Source: Bathymodiolus brooksi (lineage: Eukaryota; Mollusca; Bivalvia; Mytilida; Modiolidae). From it: 64,000 nt of DNA. Shown here one piece after another: positions 38,801 to 44,997 of the stretch. Position 1 is the stretch's first letter; each line of letters starts with the position of its first letter. The stretch covers positions 73,909,668-73,973,667 of the forward strand of contig OY804576.1 of NCBI GenBank assembly GCA_963680875.1, in the 5' to 3' direction. The notes under the pieces were generated by a model, which worked only from the letters and a program-made list of their open reading frames with translations, was not told the origin of the DNA and made no database searches. The translations under genes were made by a program, and so were the position numbers.

Positions 38801-41800
38801 TAATTCATCAAATAATGAACCGTTCATGTGATCAAAGATAGGCAAGCTTGGGTCAAGATTAAAATAGGAAGTAATTACGATCATTCAAATAAAGGGAAAA
38901 CAATACAAAAGTATTAACATTAATTAAGACCTGATCAAAGAGATTATAATTTCTTTTGAAGTGTATTCATATTGTACCAATGCTACCATATATTATATAA
39001 TATTGACAGGTGTCCCAGTATGTTCAATTAACTTTTCACACCCTTGTTATACAATATATAGTCCTTGACCTTGTCAACTGCTGTAAAAATTGATAATTCA
39101 AACAAAGGTTCAATACCCAAACACAGGTAATTTCACACCAAGAAAAAATAGATTGAAAAAAAGTAAAATATCACACGTCTGATAGCAAACATTTGACAGT
39201 TATTCCTGCATTCGTATGGACAATTAGTTCCGAACAACAACACCAATGTACAAGTATGATTATTGACAAACATCAAGAATATTTACATACCTTTCAAAAA
39301 GGCAATGAACAAGCAATAAATATAATTCTTATACAATTTTATTTTAAATAACACATATATAATGAACACAATTAATGTTATTTGAACATTAATTCATCGA
39401 TCATTGGGAATATTGCCGTCCGTGAACTCAAAGCTATGCTACCGGCAACTCTCTGCGTGACCTGAACTAGAGGCTCAGCCCACTGAGCCTGTATCGCTCA
39501 CCTGACAATAGAATGATACTGAAGCAAATTTCAAAGGGAGATAATCATTACCTTAAAAAACAGCAGCCATCTTAAATGGAGGGTGGGGCTGTCGCACACA
39601 ATTTTGAAAGGGACACACCCAGGGACCATCTATGCCAAGTTTGGCTCCATTTGGCCAAGCTGTTTCAGAGGAGAAGATTTTTTTAACATTAGACAATCAG
39701 AAAAAAGAATTAATCTTGGCAGCCATGTTTGTAGGCCGAATGGAACCAAATGAAGATGCTTTATAGAGGATTTTACATAGATGCTTCCTGCCAAGTTTGG
39801 CTCCATTTTGCCAAGCAGTTTCAGAAGAGAAGATTTTTTTAAACAGTAGCCAATCAGAAACAAGAATTGCCCTTGGCGGCCATATTTGTTGGTGGAACGG
39901 AACGAAATGGAGAAACTTTATAGAGGACCTTACATAGATGCTTACTGCCAAGTCTGGTTCCATTTGGCCAATTTGTTTCAGAGGAGAAGATTAAAATATG
40001 AAAAAGTTAACAAACGGACGACGGACGCCAAGTGATGGCAATACCTCACATGGCCCTTTGGGTCAGGTGAGCTAAAAAATGATGAAAAAATGGAAGGGCG
40101 TGTAGATCTTGACAAGCTGAACATGTTTTCAGTTTACACTCAACATCTATCTCTTATAGTTTTTGAAATAAAGGATGAAAAGTATTAACATTTTTAAAAT
40201 TTGATGAAAAAAGGGCAATAACTTCAAGCCATATGGGTATTCAGATTTACTTTAAAATTGCAGGCTAGGTAGATCTTGACATGCTGAACATGTTTGCTGT
40301 TTAAACTTAACATCTATCTCTTATAGTTTTTGAAATAAAGGACAAAAGGTATTGACATTTTGAAAATTTGATGAAAAAAAGGACAATAACTCCAAATTGG
40401 GTACTCAGATTAACTTCAAAATTGCAGGGTAGGTAGATCTTAATATGCTGCACATGTTTGCAATTTAAACTTAACCTTTATCATCTCTAATAGTTTTTGA
40501 AATATCAGACAAAAATGTTTAAATAAAAAAATAAAAAAGGGCAATAACTCCTAGACGGGTAATCAGATTTACTTCAAAATTGCAGGGCATGTAGATCTTG
40601 ACATACTGCACATGTTTGCTGCTTAAACTTAACGTCTATCTCTTATAGTTTTTTAAATAAAAAACGAAAAGTATTAAAATTTTGAATATTTGATGAAAAA
40701 AGGGCAATAACTCCAATATAGGTAATCAGATTTTCTTCAAAATTTCAGGGTAGTTAGATCTTGCTGTGCTGATCATTTTTACCCCGTCAGATTTCTGATA
40801 TTATTAACAATTTTGAATTATTACCAAAAACGTGCAATTTTACCATATGTTCTATTTTTAGTAACAGCGGCCATGTTTGTTGGCCGAATGGAATTAAATG
40901 AAGAAGTTTTATAGAGGATCTTACATAGATGCTTCCTGCCAAGTTTGGCTCCATTTGGCCAAGCAGTTTCAGAGGAGAAGATTTTTTTTAACATTAGCCA
41001 ATCAGAAACAAGAATTGCCCATGTCGGCCATATTTGTTGGCGGAATGGGACGAAATGAAGAAATTTTATAGAGGACCTTATATAGATGCTTTCTGCCAAT
41101 TTTGGTTCCATTTGGTCCAGTTGTTTCAGAGGAGTAGATTAAAATATGAAAAGTTAACGGACGGACGACGGATGCCAAGTGATGGCAATACCTCACATGA
41201 CCCTTTGGGTCAGGTGAGCTAAAAAAAGTGTCTGATACTTGCTCTTATGTATAAAATGCACCCCACCTACACATTATCATTTTAAAGCATAAGACTGCAT
41301 TCTATATGTACCAAAAAACGGTAGCCACCTCTATGAAGCAATAACTTATATTATGTGACCTTAATTTTTATTTCCATTTGTAGTACATTTCATATTAATT
41401 AAACCTGTATTTAGTAACCACCTGTCTTATGTGACCTTGGATGGTTACACAAGACATGTTTTACAGTATTCTCATTTTCTAAATAATTTTCACCTCACCT
41501 TCACATTGTGCTCTGGGAAGGACCTTCCATCGAGTTTTGATTACATTTTCTAATATTTGCAAAGCATAATATTTTGTCTGTTGATTACTAGAATATTCCA
41601 GAATTGTGTCGACTCTAGTCCATGCATCTGGGTGTTCTTTTAATGTTGTAAGAACCTGTTGTGCCATTTTTTGCTGCAAAAAAAAATGTCATATATTGTA
41701 AATAAATATCACTTACACAGTATGAGCATTGGTACATTGTTCTGCTGTATTGTCAAAAAAATGTCATTCATAATATGATTTCATATAAACATGGTAATAC

Positions 41801-44571
41801 AACATGTACAATAGAAAAGATGGCAAATAGCTTTTTGATGACATATGTAGTACTTTTTACTTAGAACATTTTTGAAAAATCAGACATTTTCCATATTCAT
41901 GGGAAATTATATATGTCTTTCGCCATCATAAAGTGTTTTAAAAAGATTAAATTTCAAACACTGATCTTTAATATTACCTTATCCAAAAACAAATTGGTTA
42001 CTTTTATGGACAAGAAGCCAGTCCATCATCTTAAACTACAGTACAGGTAGAGACATGGTACGATAGATGTCGGATTTAACATGTCAGACCTGAGGTCGGA
42101 CAGAGACAGGTAATAAAATACCTGTATAGAAACAGCAGGGTGCAATTAACAAGATTGATTATACGATGCTTGGCTAGTTTTATCTACATATACCTGCTAC
42201 AGGTGATAATTAAGTTGAAACAATGTTGATTTCATGAGATGTAACGTTTTCTTTTTCAGGTGTGGATACTTGGTAGAAGTAGGTCACAAAAATCAATATT
42301 GTGCAAATACATAATTAGTTTTACTCGCGGCAGCATGTGTTAAAATTTACAAGACGTGGTTAAAAATAAAATATTTGGAAGAAAATAAATATTAATGTAG
42401 GTCTCCAAATATTGTAGTTACACGTGTTTTACTTTACGGCGGTTTTCAACTGGATTCATGAATATTCATGACTACTTGGAAGTGTTCTATTAATAGATCG
42501 CTCTCATTTCTGCACTTTATTTCTCTTTTTGGGAGTCTAATTTTCTTCAAATATTTTACGGTTTATGTGTGTTTCTTTGTATCATTATTTTTAGTTTGCT
42601 CCTATGTTGGTAATTCCCTATGTTGTACTTCGAACATTTTTCCCTTTCATTCGTAAATTAACATATGACTTCACATTCCCTGTTCATATTTTACAATTTC
42701 ATTGGGATTTTTTTTAATTTTATGTGGAGTTTAAAAAAATCCCAATGAAAACATAAAATATGAACAGGGAATGTGAAGTCATATGTTATAGAACTATAAG
42801 TTGTCACAGTTTTAGACAAAAATCGATATTAAAATATAAAATTTCTTTATTTCTTTATTATTTCATCTCTTTTTCCTTATTTTAACTTGTTCGTGTCAAT
42901 ATTCATACAATCTTATGTCAACATCAAATTGCATGTATCGACCCTATATAGATACTAATAATCCACAAGGCATGAAACTCTGCACAGGTTTAAAAATTGT
43001 ACCCCTGCTCGCTTCGGGTACATTTATTGCACCTTATTTCCATTATGTCATTCAAACTAGGACATGTATCCATTCCTAAAAGACGCATCTTTTCGCTCCT
43101 GTTTTTGTTTTGTGCATACGATAGCTCAGTTTTCCAGAATTTTGAGATTTTCTACACTTTTCAGTTCAATCATACAGTTTCAGAGTTCACCAATCTATTT
43201 CATCTTTCCCCCTTAACATTCTGTAGCAAAAAACAAGCTTTCCTGCTTTAACAAGACCAAGTCTATTTCTTAATTTTGACCGAATCATGCCAAAGTTTGA
43301 AAAGATTCTCTCATTAGTAGCCGAACTTGATGGCATTTCTAGCAATAACTGATTAGTTTGCCAGGTTGTATACATGTAATCTAATATACTAAGGGCATTT
43401 CCTTTATGCTATAATAATGACTAACTTTTTTAATTTGTTTTTACAAACTAATTAACACATCTGAAATAACCTTTAGAAATCAATAAGTCCAGTTTGTAAA
43501 GACAAACAATAAACATGTCAAAAGCAGGTCAGAATATGTTTTTAATCACTAAACAAAGGAGGTACAAAGTGAGGATTACAAGTGAAGAATAATTTTCTTA
43601 ATATTTCTATCAAAATTTTTTTTTTTTTTTTTAACAAATATCAATTTTCCAATATCAATTTTATATATCTGTACATTAACACTATCCATTAAAAAAATAT
43701 TCTGTAAGGCCAATATAGTTATATTTGTATCCATTAAAGATTTTTTATATGCAATTTTGGCCATACATGCAAAACATAAATATCAATTTAGAAGTTTCCT
43801 GTACCATTATATTTGCAAATTAAGAATCAATCTTATTTCCCAGTAAATACCAGTATTTCCCACCGTCCTGGGAAATATGAGTATTTCCCGCTTTTTTGCC
43901 AACCCTGGTATAGGAACTTATTTAATTTAATTCCAATCATAATTTTTAATATATTTAATTCCAATAATAACTTTTAATCATTAACAACAATTTTCATGTT
44001 TATCTTTATTTGTATGTAAAAAAAACAAAAAACAAAATAAATAAATAAAATAGCTCATTTTTTATTTCAGATTATCATTTGCTTTCCTTTTCACTTTGTC
44101 TCCATCTGCATATTAAAATTATACCTGAAAAAGTAGATAATAATTCAACAATGTAGCCATACAATTTTTTGTTTCCTGGATATGTTAATTGATCCCAGTA
44201 CAAGTTTATAACACCTTAATCAGGTGTTCAAGGTAGATTTTGTATATTGTCACAGCAAGTATGCAGTGATCTACCTGTATCAGACTACATATCTGACCAG
44301 ATGTCTCTCAAAGTGATATGTAGTATCATGTCTCTAACTGTACTGTAAGTCTTTATACAAAAATGTATATAACCACATAAAACAACATATTCTATATACA
44401 TTTTGTACGTCACTTCATCTATACATGTACTGTACATACCTGAGTGCCATTTCCAGTGTACATTAAGGAAACCACATTATCAAGTAGATTTATGTCAAGC
44501 TTCTGACTAAAATCCAGAAGCTTTGACACTTCATCCGATAGGTTAGCCGAGTTCATAACTATGGGCGGCAT
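8668..44571 (-). CDS. XPO1: Exportin-1 (CRM1), complete, 23 coding exons
   Basis: Nuclear export receptor of the importin-beta family; with RanGTP it binds leucine-rich export signals and carries proteins and RNPs through the nuclear pore. I joined 23 exons by hand (listed separately); all introns are GT-AG, all phases fit, and the sum is 3228 nt, or 1075 residues plus TGA (human protein 1071). Order: N-terminal helices and importin-beta N-terminal domain (about residues 45-112), exportin-1-like HEAT repeats (about 125-270), acidic HEAT-9 loop (about 433-460), NES groove (about 520-600) with the reactive cysteine in [12 protein letters not shown] (Cys531, equal to human Cys528), CRM1 C-terminal domain (about 713-1040), and a tail ending in HEIPEEMQD. 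The start was chosen because MPPIV followed later by [15 protein letters not shown] aligns with the family N-terminus, with no upstream in-frame ATG in that exon. The reading frame is intact, so the gene is probably functional. Confidence 0.97.
8815..9884. other. XPO1 intron 22, proximal part
   Basis: No coding or repeat family recognised; mostly AT-rich. Confidence 0.4.
9885..10531. mobile_element. TIR element with G-rich ends
   Basis: Left GGGGGTCGGAAGGCA (in a run of 18 G, 9898-9915) mirrors right TGCCTTCCGACCCCCC; similarity continues outward (AAATGT). The interior repeats CATGCATCAAATT-type words. No ORF; non-autonomous. Confidence 0.55.
10532..10685 (+). mobile_element. Helitron-like right-end fragment
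   Basis: Carries GGACGGACATGAGG, then ATACCCCCGACTTTCGTCC and GGGGGG, the right-end pattern of the hairpin-ended families; the left part is missing. Confidence 0.45.
10752..10848 (-). CDS. XPO1: XPO1 exon 22 (residues 995-1027)
   Basis: Reads [20 protein letters not shown], then [12 protein letters not shown], matching the CRM1 C-terminal helices. Donor GTAAGT. A 3.4-kb intron with nested transposons separates it from exon 21. Confidence 0.97.
11198..12791 (+). mobile_element. Helitron-like family A copy, interrupted by a TIR element
   Basis: Left end AAGATGAACTGTGAGC then GCTCACTTATGATACCCCC; right end TCCCCctttGGGGA then GCGGGGGTATA. Internal units, spaced about 158-166 bp, share CAAACAGGAAGTAGGAATCT and CAAATATCAGATTTCTGCC. 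Inserted just inside the left end of the TTAA element. Confidence 0.8.
11701..12615. mobile_element. pogo/Tc1-like TIR element inside family A
   Basis: Left CAGTTGACTCTCGTTATCTT (from 11703) mirrors the right CAGTTGACTCTCATTGTCTC complement. TA flanks (11699-11700, 12616-12617); the host sequence reads GTGCATATATGTTC when rejoined, as in other family A units. No transposase ORF. Confidence 0.75.
12986..13174 (+). CDS. Exon-like ORF in the TTAA element, function unknown
   Basis: Open frame ending exactly at a consensus donor (GATAG/GTAAGC). The last part reads [20 protein letters not shown], then [13 protein letters not shown], a pattern resembling short N-terminal modules of invertebrate transposon-linked proteins. 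No downstream exon found; probably a fossil of the transposon's own gene. Start codon uncertain. Confidence 0.35.
   Translation: MSTCGRKWTLTDSERKMNRSEVSSKWNKCRIYVGDQLDRWNELKDVLRIQTRAEVAKIVLDR
13600..14214. other. XPO1 intron 21 remainder
   Basis: No coding signal or repeat family recognised. Confidence 0.4.
14215..14377 (-). CDS. XPO1: XPO1 exon 21 (residues 941-994)
   Basis: Reads [20 protein letters not shown], then [13 protein letters not shown]; the middle (residues about 961-975) is the least conserved part. Donor GTGAGT. Confidence 0.96.
14672..14822 (-). repeat. SINE family 1, head-truncated
   Basis: Contains TTCAACAATATTTCAGTTAT, GGTGGAGGAAAC and the B-box remnant, minus-oriented. 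Confidence 0.7.
15076..15303 (-). CDS. XPO1: XPO1 exon 20 (residues 865-940)
   Basis: Reads [20 protein letters not shown], then [20 protein letters not shown] and [16 protein letters not shown]; highly conserved CRM1 C-terminal domain. Donor GTACAA. Confidence 0.97.
15372..15630 (-). repeat. SINE fragments (family 1 then family 2)
   Basis: 15372-15445 carries the SINE 1 tail (CAACAATATTTCAGTTATAT, GTGGAGGA); 15560-15630 carries a SINE 2 piece (TATTTCAGCTATATTCAGGA). Both in XPO1 intron 19. Confidence 0.55.
16151..16298 (-). CDS. XPO1: XPO1 exon 19 (residues 816-864), 5' end and acceptor duplicated
   Basis: Reads [20 protein letters not shown], then [20 protein letters not shown]. The acceptor and first 44 exon bases are duplicated 69 bp upstream. 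Using the distal acceptor (exon start 16367) adds exactly 23 codons in frame with no stop. The proximal acceptor gives the usual family length and is taken as the main one. Confidence 0.93.
16255..16392 (-). repeat. XPO1: 69-bp tandem duplication across the exon-19 acceptor
   Basis: Two copies, each holding about 25 bases of intron 3' end (ending TTTTACAG) plus 44 exon bases starting GGCAACATCACAAATGATAT. The copies differ at very few positions, so the event is recent. Both carry a usable acceptor in the same frame. Confidence 0.95.
16873..17066 (-). repeat. XPO1: 65-bp tandem triplication across the exon-18 donor
   Basis: Three copies at exact 65-bp spacing, each 46 exon bases (ending ATTAGAG or ATTAAAG) plus 19 intron bases (GTTTGTGTG or GTTGGTGTG). 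Copy 2 differs by one G-to-A change that creates TGA in the read-through frame. Confidence 0.95.
17022..17144 (-). CDS. XPO1: XPO1 exon 18 (residues 775-815), 3' end tandemly triplicated
   Basis: Reads [20 protein letters not shown], then [20 protein letters not shown]. The last 46 exon bases plus 19 intron bases recur twice downstream. I placed the exon end at the first donor (GAG/GTTTGT) because only this keeps frame with exon 19; the further donors at 16957 and 16892 would pass an in-frame TGA. Confidence 0.93.
17228..17392 (-). repeat. SINE family 1 fragment
   Basis: Shares TTTCAACAATACCTCAGTAA and GAGGAGGAAACCAGAGTA with other copies; diverged. Confidence 0.55.
17393..17974. other. XPO1 intron 17, nothing recognised
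   Basis: Short ORFs only; no coding similarity. Confidence 0.35.
17975..18205. repeat. Dispersed repeat, copy 1 of 2
   Basis: About 230 bp shared with 23952-24182 at roughly 75-80 percent by eye: begins CCCTCAGCTCTCATAATCA, ends GAGTTTACATCATTGGGCTT. No TIR or ORF seen. Confidence 0.7.
18560..21178 (+). mobile_element. Helitron-like family B, full-length copy (about 2.6 kb)
   Basis: Same ends as the copy at 6404 (CAGAGGCTCTCCCAGGAGCC; GGCCTaaAGGCC, GGCGAGCTAA). It has more internal units and a repeated higher-order arrangement of unit types. Short ORFs of 60-140 residues in it translate repeat units and are not genes. In XPO1 intron 17. Confidence 0.8.
21367..21552 (-). CDS. XPO1: XPO1 exon 17 (residues 713-774)
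   Basis: Reads [20 protein letters not shown], then [20 protein letters not shown] and [12 protein letters not shown]: start of the CRM1 C-terminal domain. Donor GTAAAA. A Helitron-like copy ends about 190 bp into the following intron. Confidence 0.97.
22325..22615 (-). pseudogene. hAT-like transposase middle segment
   Basis: Contains [20 protein letters not shown] and [16 protein letters not shown], resembling the segment before the catalytic core in hAT-like transposases. Open for 96 codons but not joined to the N-terminal part in one frame. Confidence 0.55.
22728..22930 (-). pseudogene. hAT-like transposase N-terminus, copy 2, degenerate
   Basis: Reads [20 protein letters not shown], then [20 protein letters not shown]. 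The CxxC pair is kept but the expected zinc-binding histidines afterwards are not clear. Confidence 0.6.
23050..23250 (-). pseudogene. hAT-like transposase N-terminus, copy 1, broken
   Basis: Reads [19 protein letters not shown], then after a stop [13 protein letters not shown] in another frame. It parallels the second copy 310 bp further on. It resembles the N-terminal zinc-finger region of hAT-like transposases. Confidence 0.5.
23952..24182. repeat. Dispersed repeat, copy 2 of 2
   Basis: Partner of 17975-18205 in the same orientation; both sit in XPO1 introns (17 and 16), 6 kb apart. Confidence 0.7.
24183..24577. other. XPO1 intron 16, exon-proximal part
   Basis: Nothing recognised; short minus-strand ORF without coding similarity. 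Confidence 0.35.
24578..24817 (-). CDS. XPO1: XPO1 exon 16 (residues 633-712)
   Basis: Longest coding exon, 80 codons: [18 protein letters not shown], then [18 protein letters not shown] and [18 protein letters not shown]. Donor GTATGA. Confidence 0.97.
24818..25367. other. XPO1 intron 15
   Basis: Contains a C-rich run near 25269 and no other recognisable element. Confidence 0.4.
25368..25531 (-). CDS. XPO1: XPO1 exon 15 (residues 578-632)
   Basis: Reads [20 protein letters not shown], then [20 protein letters not shown]; matches human with few changes. Donor GTATGG. Confidence 0.97.
25532..25882. other. XPO1 intron 14
   Basis: Short SINE 2-like piece near 25640-25695 (GATTATTGCTTAACA, TATCAGCTATATTCATGACG); otherwise nothing. 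Confidence 0.4.
25883..26039 (-). CDS. XPO1: XPO1 exon 14 (residues 526-577, NES groove)
   Basis: Reads [20 protein letters not shown], then [20 protein letters not shown]. The cysteine in GLCEQ (residue 531) aligns with human Cys528, the target of leptomycin B. Donor GTAAGT. Confidence 0.97.
26341..26712. mobile_element. PIF/Harbinger-like MITE, 372 bp, TTA target duplication
   Basis: Ends GGCCAAAAA ... TTTTTGGCC, with inverted similarity extending through TGTGTGTTTAC. TTA flanks both sides (26338-26340, 26713-26715), the duplication size expected of Harbinger elements. No ORF of note. Confidence 0.65.
26713..28281. other. XPO1 intron 13 remainder
   Basis: AT-rich. A short inverted pair CACCTCTTGTA (27243) / TACAAGAGGTG (27500) could bound a small MITE. 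No coding sequence. Confidence 0.35.
28282..28359 (-). CDS. XPO1: XPO1 exon 13 (residues 500-525)
   Basis: 26 codons reading [20 protein letters not shown] then LVTVIK; leads into the NES-binding HEAT repeats. Donor GTAACC. Confidence 0.96.
28360..28997. other. XPO1 intron 12 with exon-12 fossil copy
   Basis: Near 28905-28945 on the minus strand, GAACAGAACGGTCATGG parallels exon 12 GAACAGAATGGTCATGG, with further weaker similarity. The rest is unremarkable. Confidence 0.45.
28998..29101 (-). CDS. XPO1: XPO1 exon 12 (residues 465-499)
   Basis: Reads [20 protein letters not shown], then [15 protein letters not shown]. Donor GTAAGT. A diverged partial copy of this exon's 3' end lies in the following intron near 28905-28945. 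Confidence 0.96.
29510..29748 (+). repeat. tRNA-derived SINE, family 1, near full length
   Basis: A-box-like TGGTAGTTGG, degenerate B box GAGTTCAAAAATTC, body with TTTTCTCCACCAATAAAAC, and tail ATAACTGAAATATTGTTGAA then GGTGTTAAACAC. In XPO1 intron 11. Confidence 0.75.
29849..29987 (-). CDS. XPO1: XPO1 exon 11 (residues 419-464, HEAT-9 acidic loop)
   Basis: Reads [19 protein letters not shown] then [20 protein letters not shown]. In studied CRM1 this acidic loop controls cargo release and Ran binding; its charged residues are kept here. Donor GTACGT. Confidence 0.97.
29988..30417. other. XPO1 intron 10
   Basis: Nothing recognised. Confidence 0.35.
30418..30618 (-). CDS. XPO1: XPO1 exon 10 (residues 352-418)
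   Basis: Reads [20 protein letters not shown], then [17 protein letters not shown] and [12 protein letters not shown]. Donor GTATGT. 67 codons. Confidence 0.97.
30619..31124. other. XPO1 intron 9
   Basis: Nothing recognised; the ORFs across the exon 9 border are shadows. Confidence 0.35.
31125..31283 (-). CDS. XPO1: XPO1 exon 9 (residues 299-351)
   Basis: Reads [20 protein letters not shown], then [17 protein letters not shown], matching CRM1. Donor GTGAGT. 53 codons. Confidence 0.97.
31284..31696. other. XPO1 intron 8
   Basis: AT-rich, nothing recognised. Confidence 0.35.
31697..31770 (-). CDS. XPO1: XPO1 exon 8 (residues 274-298)
   Basis: Reads [20 protein letters not shown] then AQLKQ, aligned with the human segment ending MMQLKQ. 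Donor GTTTGT. More divergent from human than its neighbours. Confidence 0.95.
32062..32723 (+). mobile_element. Helitron-like family A, complete copy
   Basis: Left ACAAGATGAACTGTGAGC with hairpin GTGAGC/GCTCAC; about four internal units with GTCGGCAAACAGGAAGTAGG; right CAGCGGGGGTATA. In XPO1 intron 7. Confidence 0.8.
32745..33181 (+). mobile_element. Helitron-like family F, complete copy
   Basis: Left end near CAAGATGTTGCAC with AATACCCCCACTC; two internal units 165 bp apart start AAGTCGCAC and share GGTAAACCTGGAAAGGGGAG; right GGACGGACAAACGGACAGAC, hairpin CCCACTCaagAGTGGG and GTGGGGGTAT. It follows family A with a 21-bp gap. Confidence 0.7.
33324..34196. mobile_element. hAT-like element next to the XPO1 exon-7 donor, 873 bp
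   Basis: Inverted ends CAGTGTTCG(C/A)C, flanked by the direct repeat ATATAC (33318-33323, 34197-34202). The flank copy covers intron positions +5 to +10 of XPO1 exon 7. Inside are repeated CTAGAC words near both ends and a zinc-finger ORF. Confidence 0.7.
33405..33653 (-). pseudogene. Zinc-finger N-terminus of a hAT-like (ZNF862-type) protein
   Basis: 82 residues from an [20 protein letters not shown], later [20 protein letters not shown]. The CxxC after a 'LRYDE...MYC' stretch resembles transposon-derived ZNF862-like proteins. The transposase that should follow is missing. Confidence 0.45.
34207..34261 (-). CDS. XPO1: XPO1 exon 7 (residues 256-273), next to a hAT-like element
   Basis: Short 55-nt exon reading [18 protein letters not shown]. 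The donor is a weak GTTGGT; a hAT-like element begins 11 bases into the intron, so donor context beyond +10 is transposon sequence. The phase fits exon 8. Confidence 0.93.
34262..35111. other. XPO1 intron 6
   Basis: Nothing recognised apart from purine- and GGTGGTG-type simple sequence near 34820-34860. Confidence 0.35.
35112..35231 (-). CDS. XPO1: XPO1 exon 6 (residues 216-255)
   Basis: Exactly 40 codons: [20 protein letters not shown], then [20 protein letters not shown]. The sequence stands almost unchanged from human (HEAT repeat region). Confidence 0.97.
35232..35800. other. XPO1 intron 5
   Basis: Nothing recognised. Confidence 0.35.
35801..35915 (-). CDS. XPO1: XPO1 exon 5 (residues 177-215)
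   Basis: Reads [20 protein letters not shown] and FQLCQFVM, as in CRM1. Donor GTAAGT. A TIR element occupies the preceding intron. Confidence 0.97.
36111..36745. mobile_element. TIR MITE, about 635 bp
   Basis: Left GACTCACAAACGTGTCCGAT mirrors the right complement GACTCAGAAATAGGTCCGGT, with CAAACATG and CCGATTAT following on both sides. Each end holds several CCGATT/CAAACATG words. No transposase ORF; no clear target duplication. In XPO1 intron 4. Confidence 0.6.
37050..37165 (-). CDS. XPO1: XPO1 exon 4 (residues 139-176)
   Basis: Reads [20 protein letters not shown] and [14 protein letters not shown]; the family motif WPxxWPxFIxD is preserved. Ends with AG, completed to Ser by exon 5. Confidence 0.97.
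37312..37850 (-). repeat. tRNA-derived SINE, family 2, with a hAT MITE inside
   Basis: Tail TGTTTAATGCCAACTCAGTA, middle GTGCTAGCTCACTGAAAC, and tRNA-like head with a degenerate B-box complement (GGGCTCAACCCACGAT) and GAGGTGAGCATGCTAACCAT. The head is split at CCCACGAT / CTACCACC by the element 37657-37789. Confidence 0.7.
37657..37789. mobile_element. 133-bp hAT-like MITE with ACGAT duplication
   Basis: Ends CAGGGTGCCCA and TGGGCATGCTG are imperfect inverted repeats. ACGAT is duplicated (37652-37656, 37790-37794). The empty site CCCACGATCTACCAC is present in the SINE copy near 61530. Confidence 0.75.
37993..38099 (-). CDS. XPO1: XPO1 exon 3 (residues 103-138)
   Basis: Reads [16 protein letters not shown] through [16 protein letters not shown]. 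Donor GTAAGT is consensus. The phase fits exon 2, with a shared Gly codon. Confidence 0.97.
38100..39466. other. XPO1 intron 2, distal part
   Basis: No repeat family or coding sequence recognised. Confidence 0.35.
39467..41222 (+). mobile_element. Helitron-like family B2, compound copy
   Basis: Left CTAGAGGCTCAGCCCACTGA (hairpin GGCTCA/TGAGCC) with CGCTCACCTGAC. A right end GGTCAGGTGAGCTAA occurs twice (40075 and 41222). Units of about 150 bp share GGCCAAGC(A/T)GTTTCAGAGG. Between the two right ends lies a block of another repeat (40076-40800). Confidence 0.7.
40076..40800 (+). repeat. Five tandem units of about 158-167 bp
   Basis: TAGATCTT recurs at 40103, 40270, 40434, 40592 and 40755. 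Units share ATCTCTTATAGTTTTTGAAA and GGGCAATAACTCC. Unrelated in sequence to family B2, which flanks it. Confidence 0.75.
41499..41673 (-). CDS. XPO1: XPO1 exon 2 (residues 45-102, importin-beta N-terminal domain)
   Basis: Acceptor TTTTTTGCAG, donor GTGAGG. Reads [16 protein letters not shown], then [19 protein letters not shown], nearly identical to human CRM1. This is the RanGTP-contacting N-terminal domain. 175 nt, ends in phase 1. Confidence 0.97.
41674..42658. other. XPO1 intron 1 (between coding exons 1 and 2), part
   Basis: No coding or repeat family recognised. Confidence 0.35.
42659..42788. repeat. Long foldback, 54-bp arms with 3 mismatches
   Basis: ACATATGACTTCACATTCCC in the left arm returns as its complement in the right arm, through CATTGGGATTTTTTT, around a loop of about 18 bp. 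Probably a MITE or an inverted duplication. Confidence 0.85.
43180..43907 (-). mobile_element. hAT-like element remnant
   Basis: On the minus strand the end CAGGGTTGGCAAAAAAGCGG starts at 43907, typical of hAT termini. The dimerisation domain follows at 43187-43375. The matching far end was not found and most of the transposase is deleted. Confidence 0.55.
43187..43375 (-). pseudogene. hAT transposase C-terminal dimerisation domain, fragment
   Basis: Reads [20 protein letters not shown], then [20 protein letters not shown]: the hAT C-terminal dimerisation motif (P-S-S-S-A-x-x-E-R-x-F-S). It ends in a natural stop after DEIDW. The first residues before it are not supported as a real start. 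Confidence 0.75.
43908..44439. other. XPO1 intron 1, exon-proximal part
   Basis: Nothing recognised. Confidence 0.35.
44440..44571 (-). CDS. XPO1: XPO1 coding exon 1 (residues 1-44)
   Basis: Starts at ATG 44571 and reads [10 protein letters not shown]...[15 protein letters not shown], matching the exportin-1 N-terminus; ends at CAG followed by the donor GTATGT. The exon extends 21 bp upstream as 5' UTR to an acceptor at 44593 (TTTTGTAG), so at least one non-coding exon lies further upstream. Confidence 0.95.
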
Positions 44572-44592
44572 TAACAATGTTTTCTCTTTCAC
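44572..44592 (-). other. XPO1: XPO1 5' UTR segment in the first coding exon
   Basis: Between the acceptor TTTTGTAG and the ATG lie 21 bases with no other ATG. It implies an upstream non-coding exon. Confidence 0.6.
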
Positions 44593-44861
44593 CTACAAAA
44601 GTAATAAAAAAAATAATTCTTAACTTAAAATATCTTTTCTACATATTTCTTTAAAACCTTTTCATGTAGATCAACATGTAGTTGATCTAATTAACAAAAA
44701 CTTATTTATTTGTGAATATAAAGAACTGAAAATCAGTGAGTGAATGTTGTTAATGCCAGGTATAATGTAATCTTTCAGCCAGTATCATGGCAGAAGCAAG
44801 ATACATTTTGATCAGTTGGAAAAAGACCTCATTATAAATTTATTCAACCACATTGATGGTA

Positions 44862-44995
44862 AATGCTTAGCATGCTCGCCTCAAGTGAGGTAGATCGTGC
44901 CTCGTGGGTTCGAACCCCAATCTGGTCAAACTTGCCATGATATAGCTGAAAAATTGCTGACTTTGCGTTAAACAACACTCGCTATAGACTCATTC
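44862..44995 (+). repeat. tRNA-derived SINE, family 2 (head and core)
   Basis: The head has a good B box (GGGTTCGAACCCC) and ends AATCTGGTCA; the core follows as GATATAGCTGAAAAATTGCT and GCGTTAAACAACACTC. No tRNA acceptor stem can form, so it is a SINE and not a tRNA gene. Confidence 0.75.
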
Positions 44996-44997
44996 AG

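Noticed and set aside
44862..44940. tRNA gene
   Set aside because: B box is good but no acceptor stem can be formed, and a SINE core follows directly.
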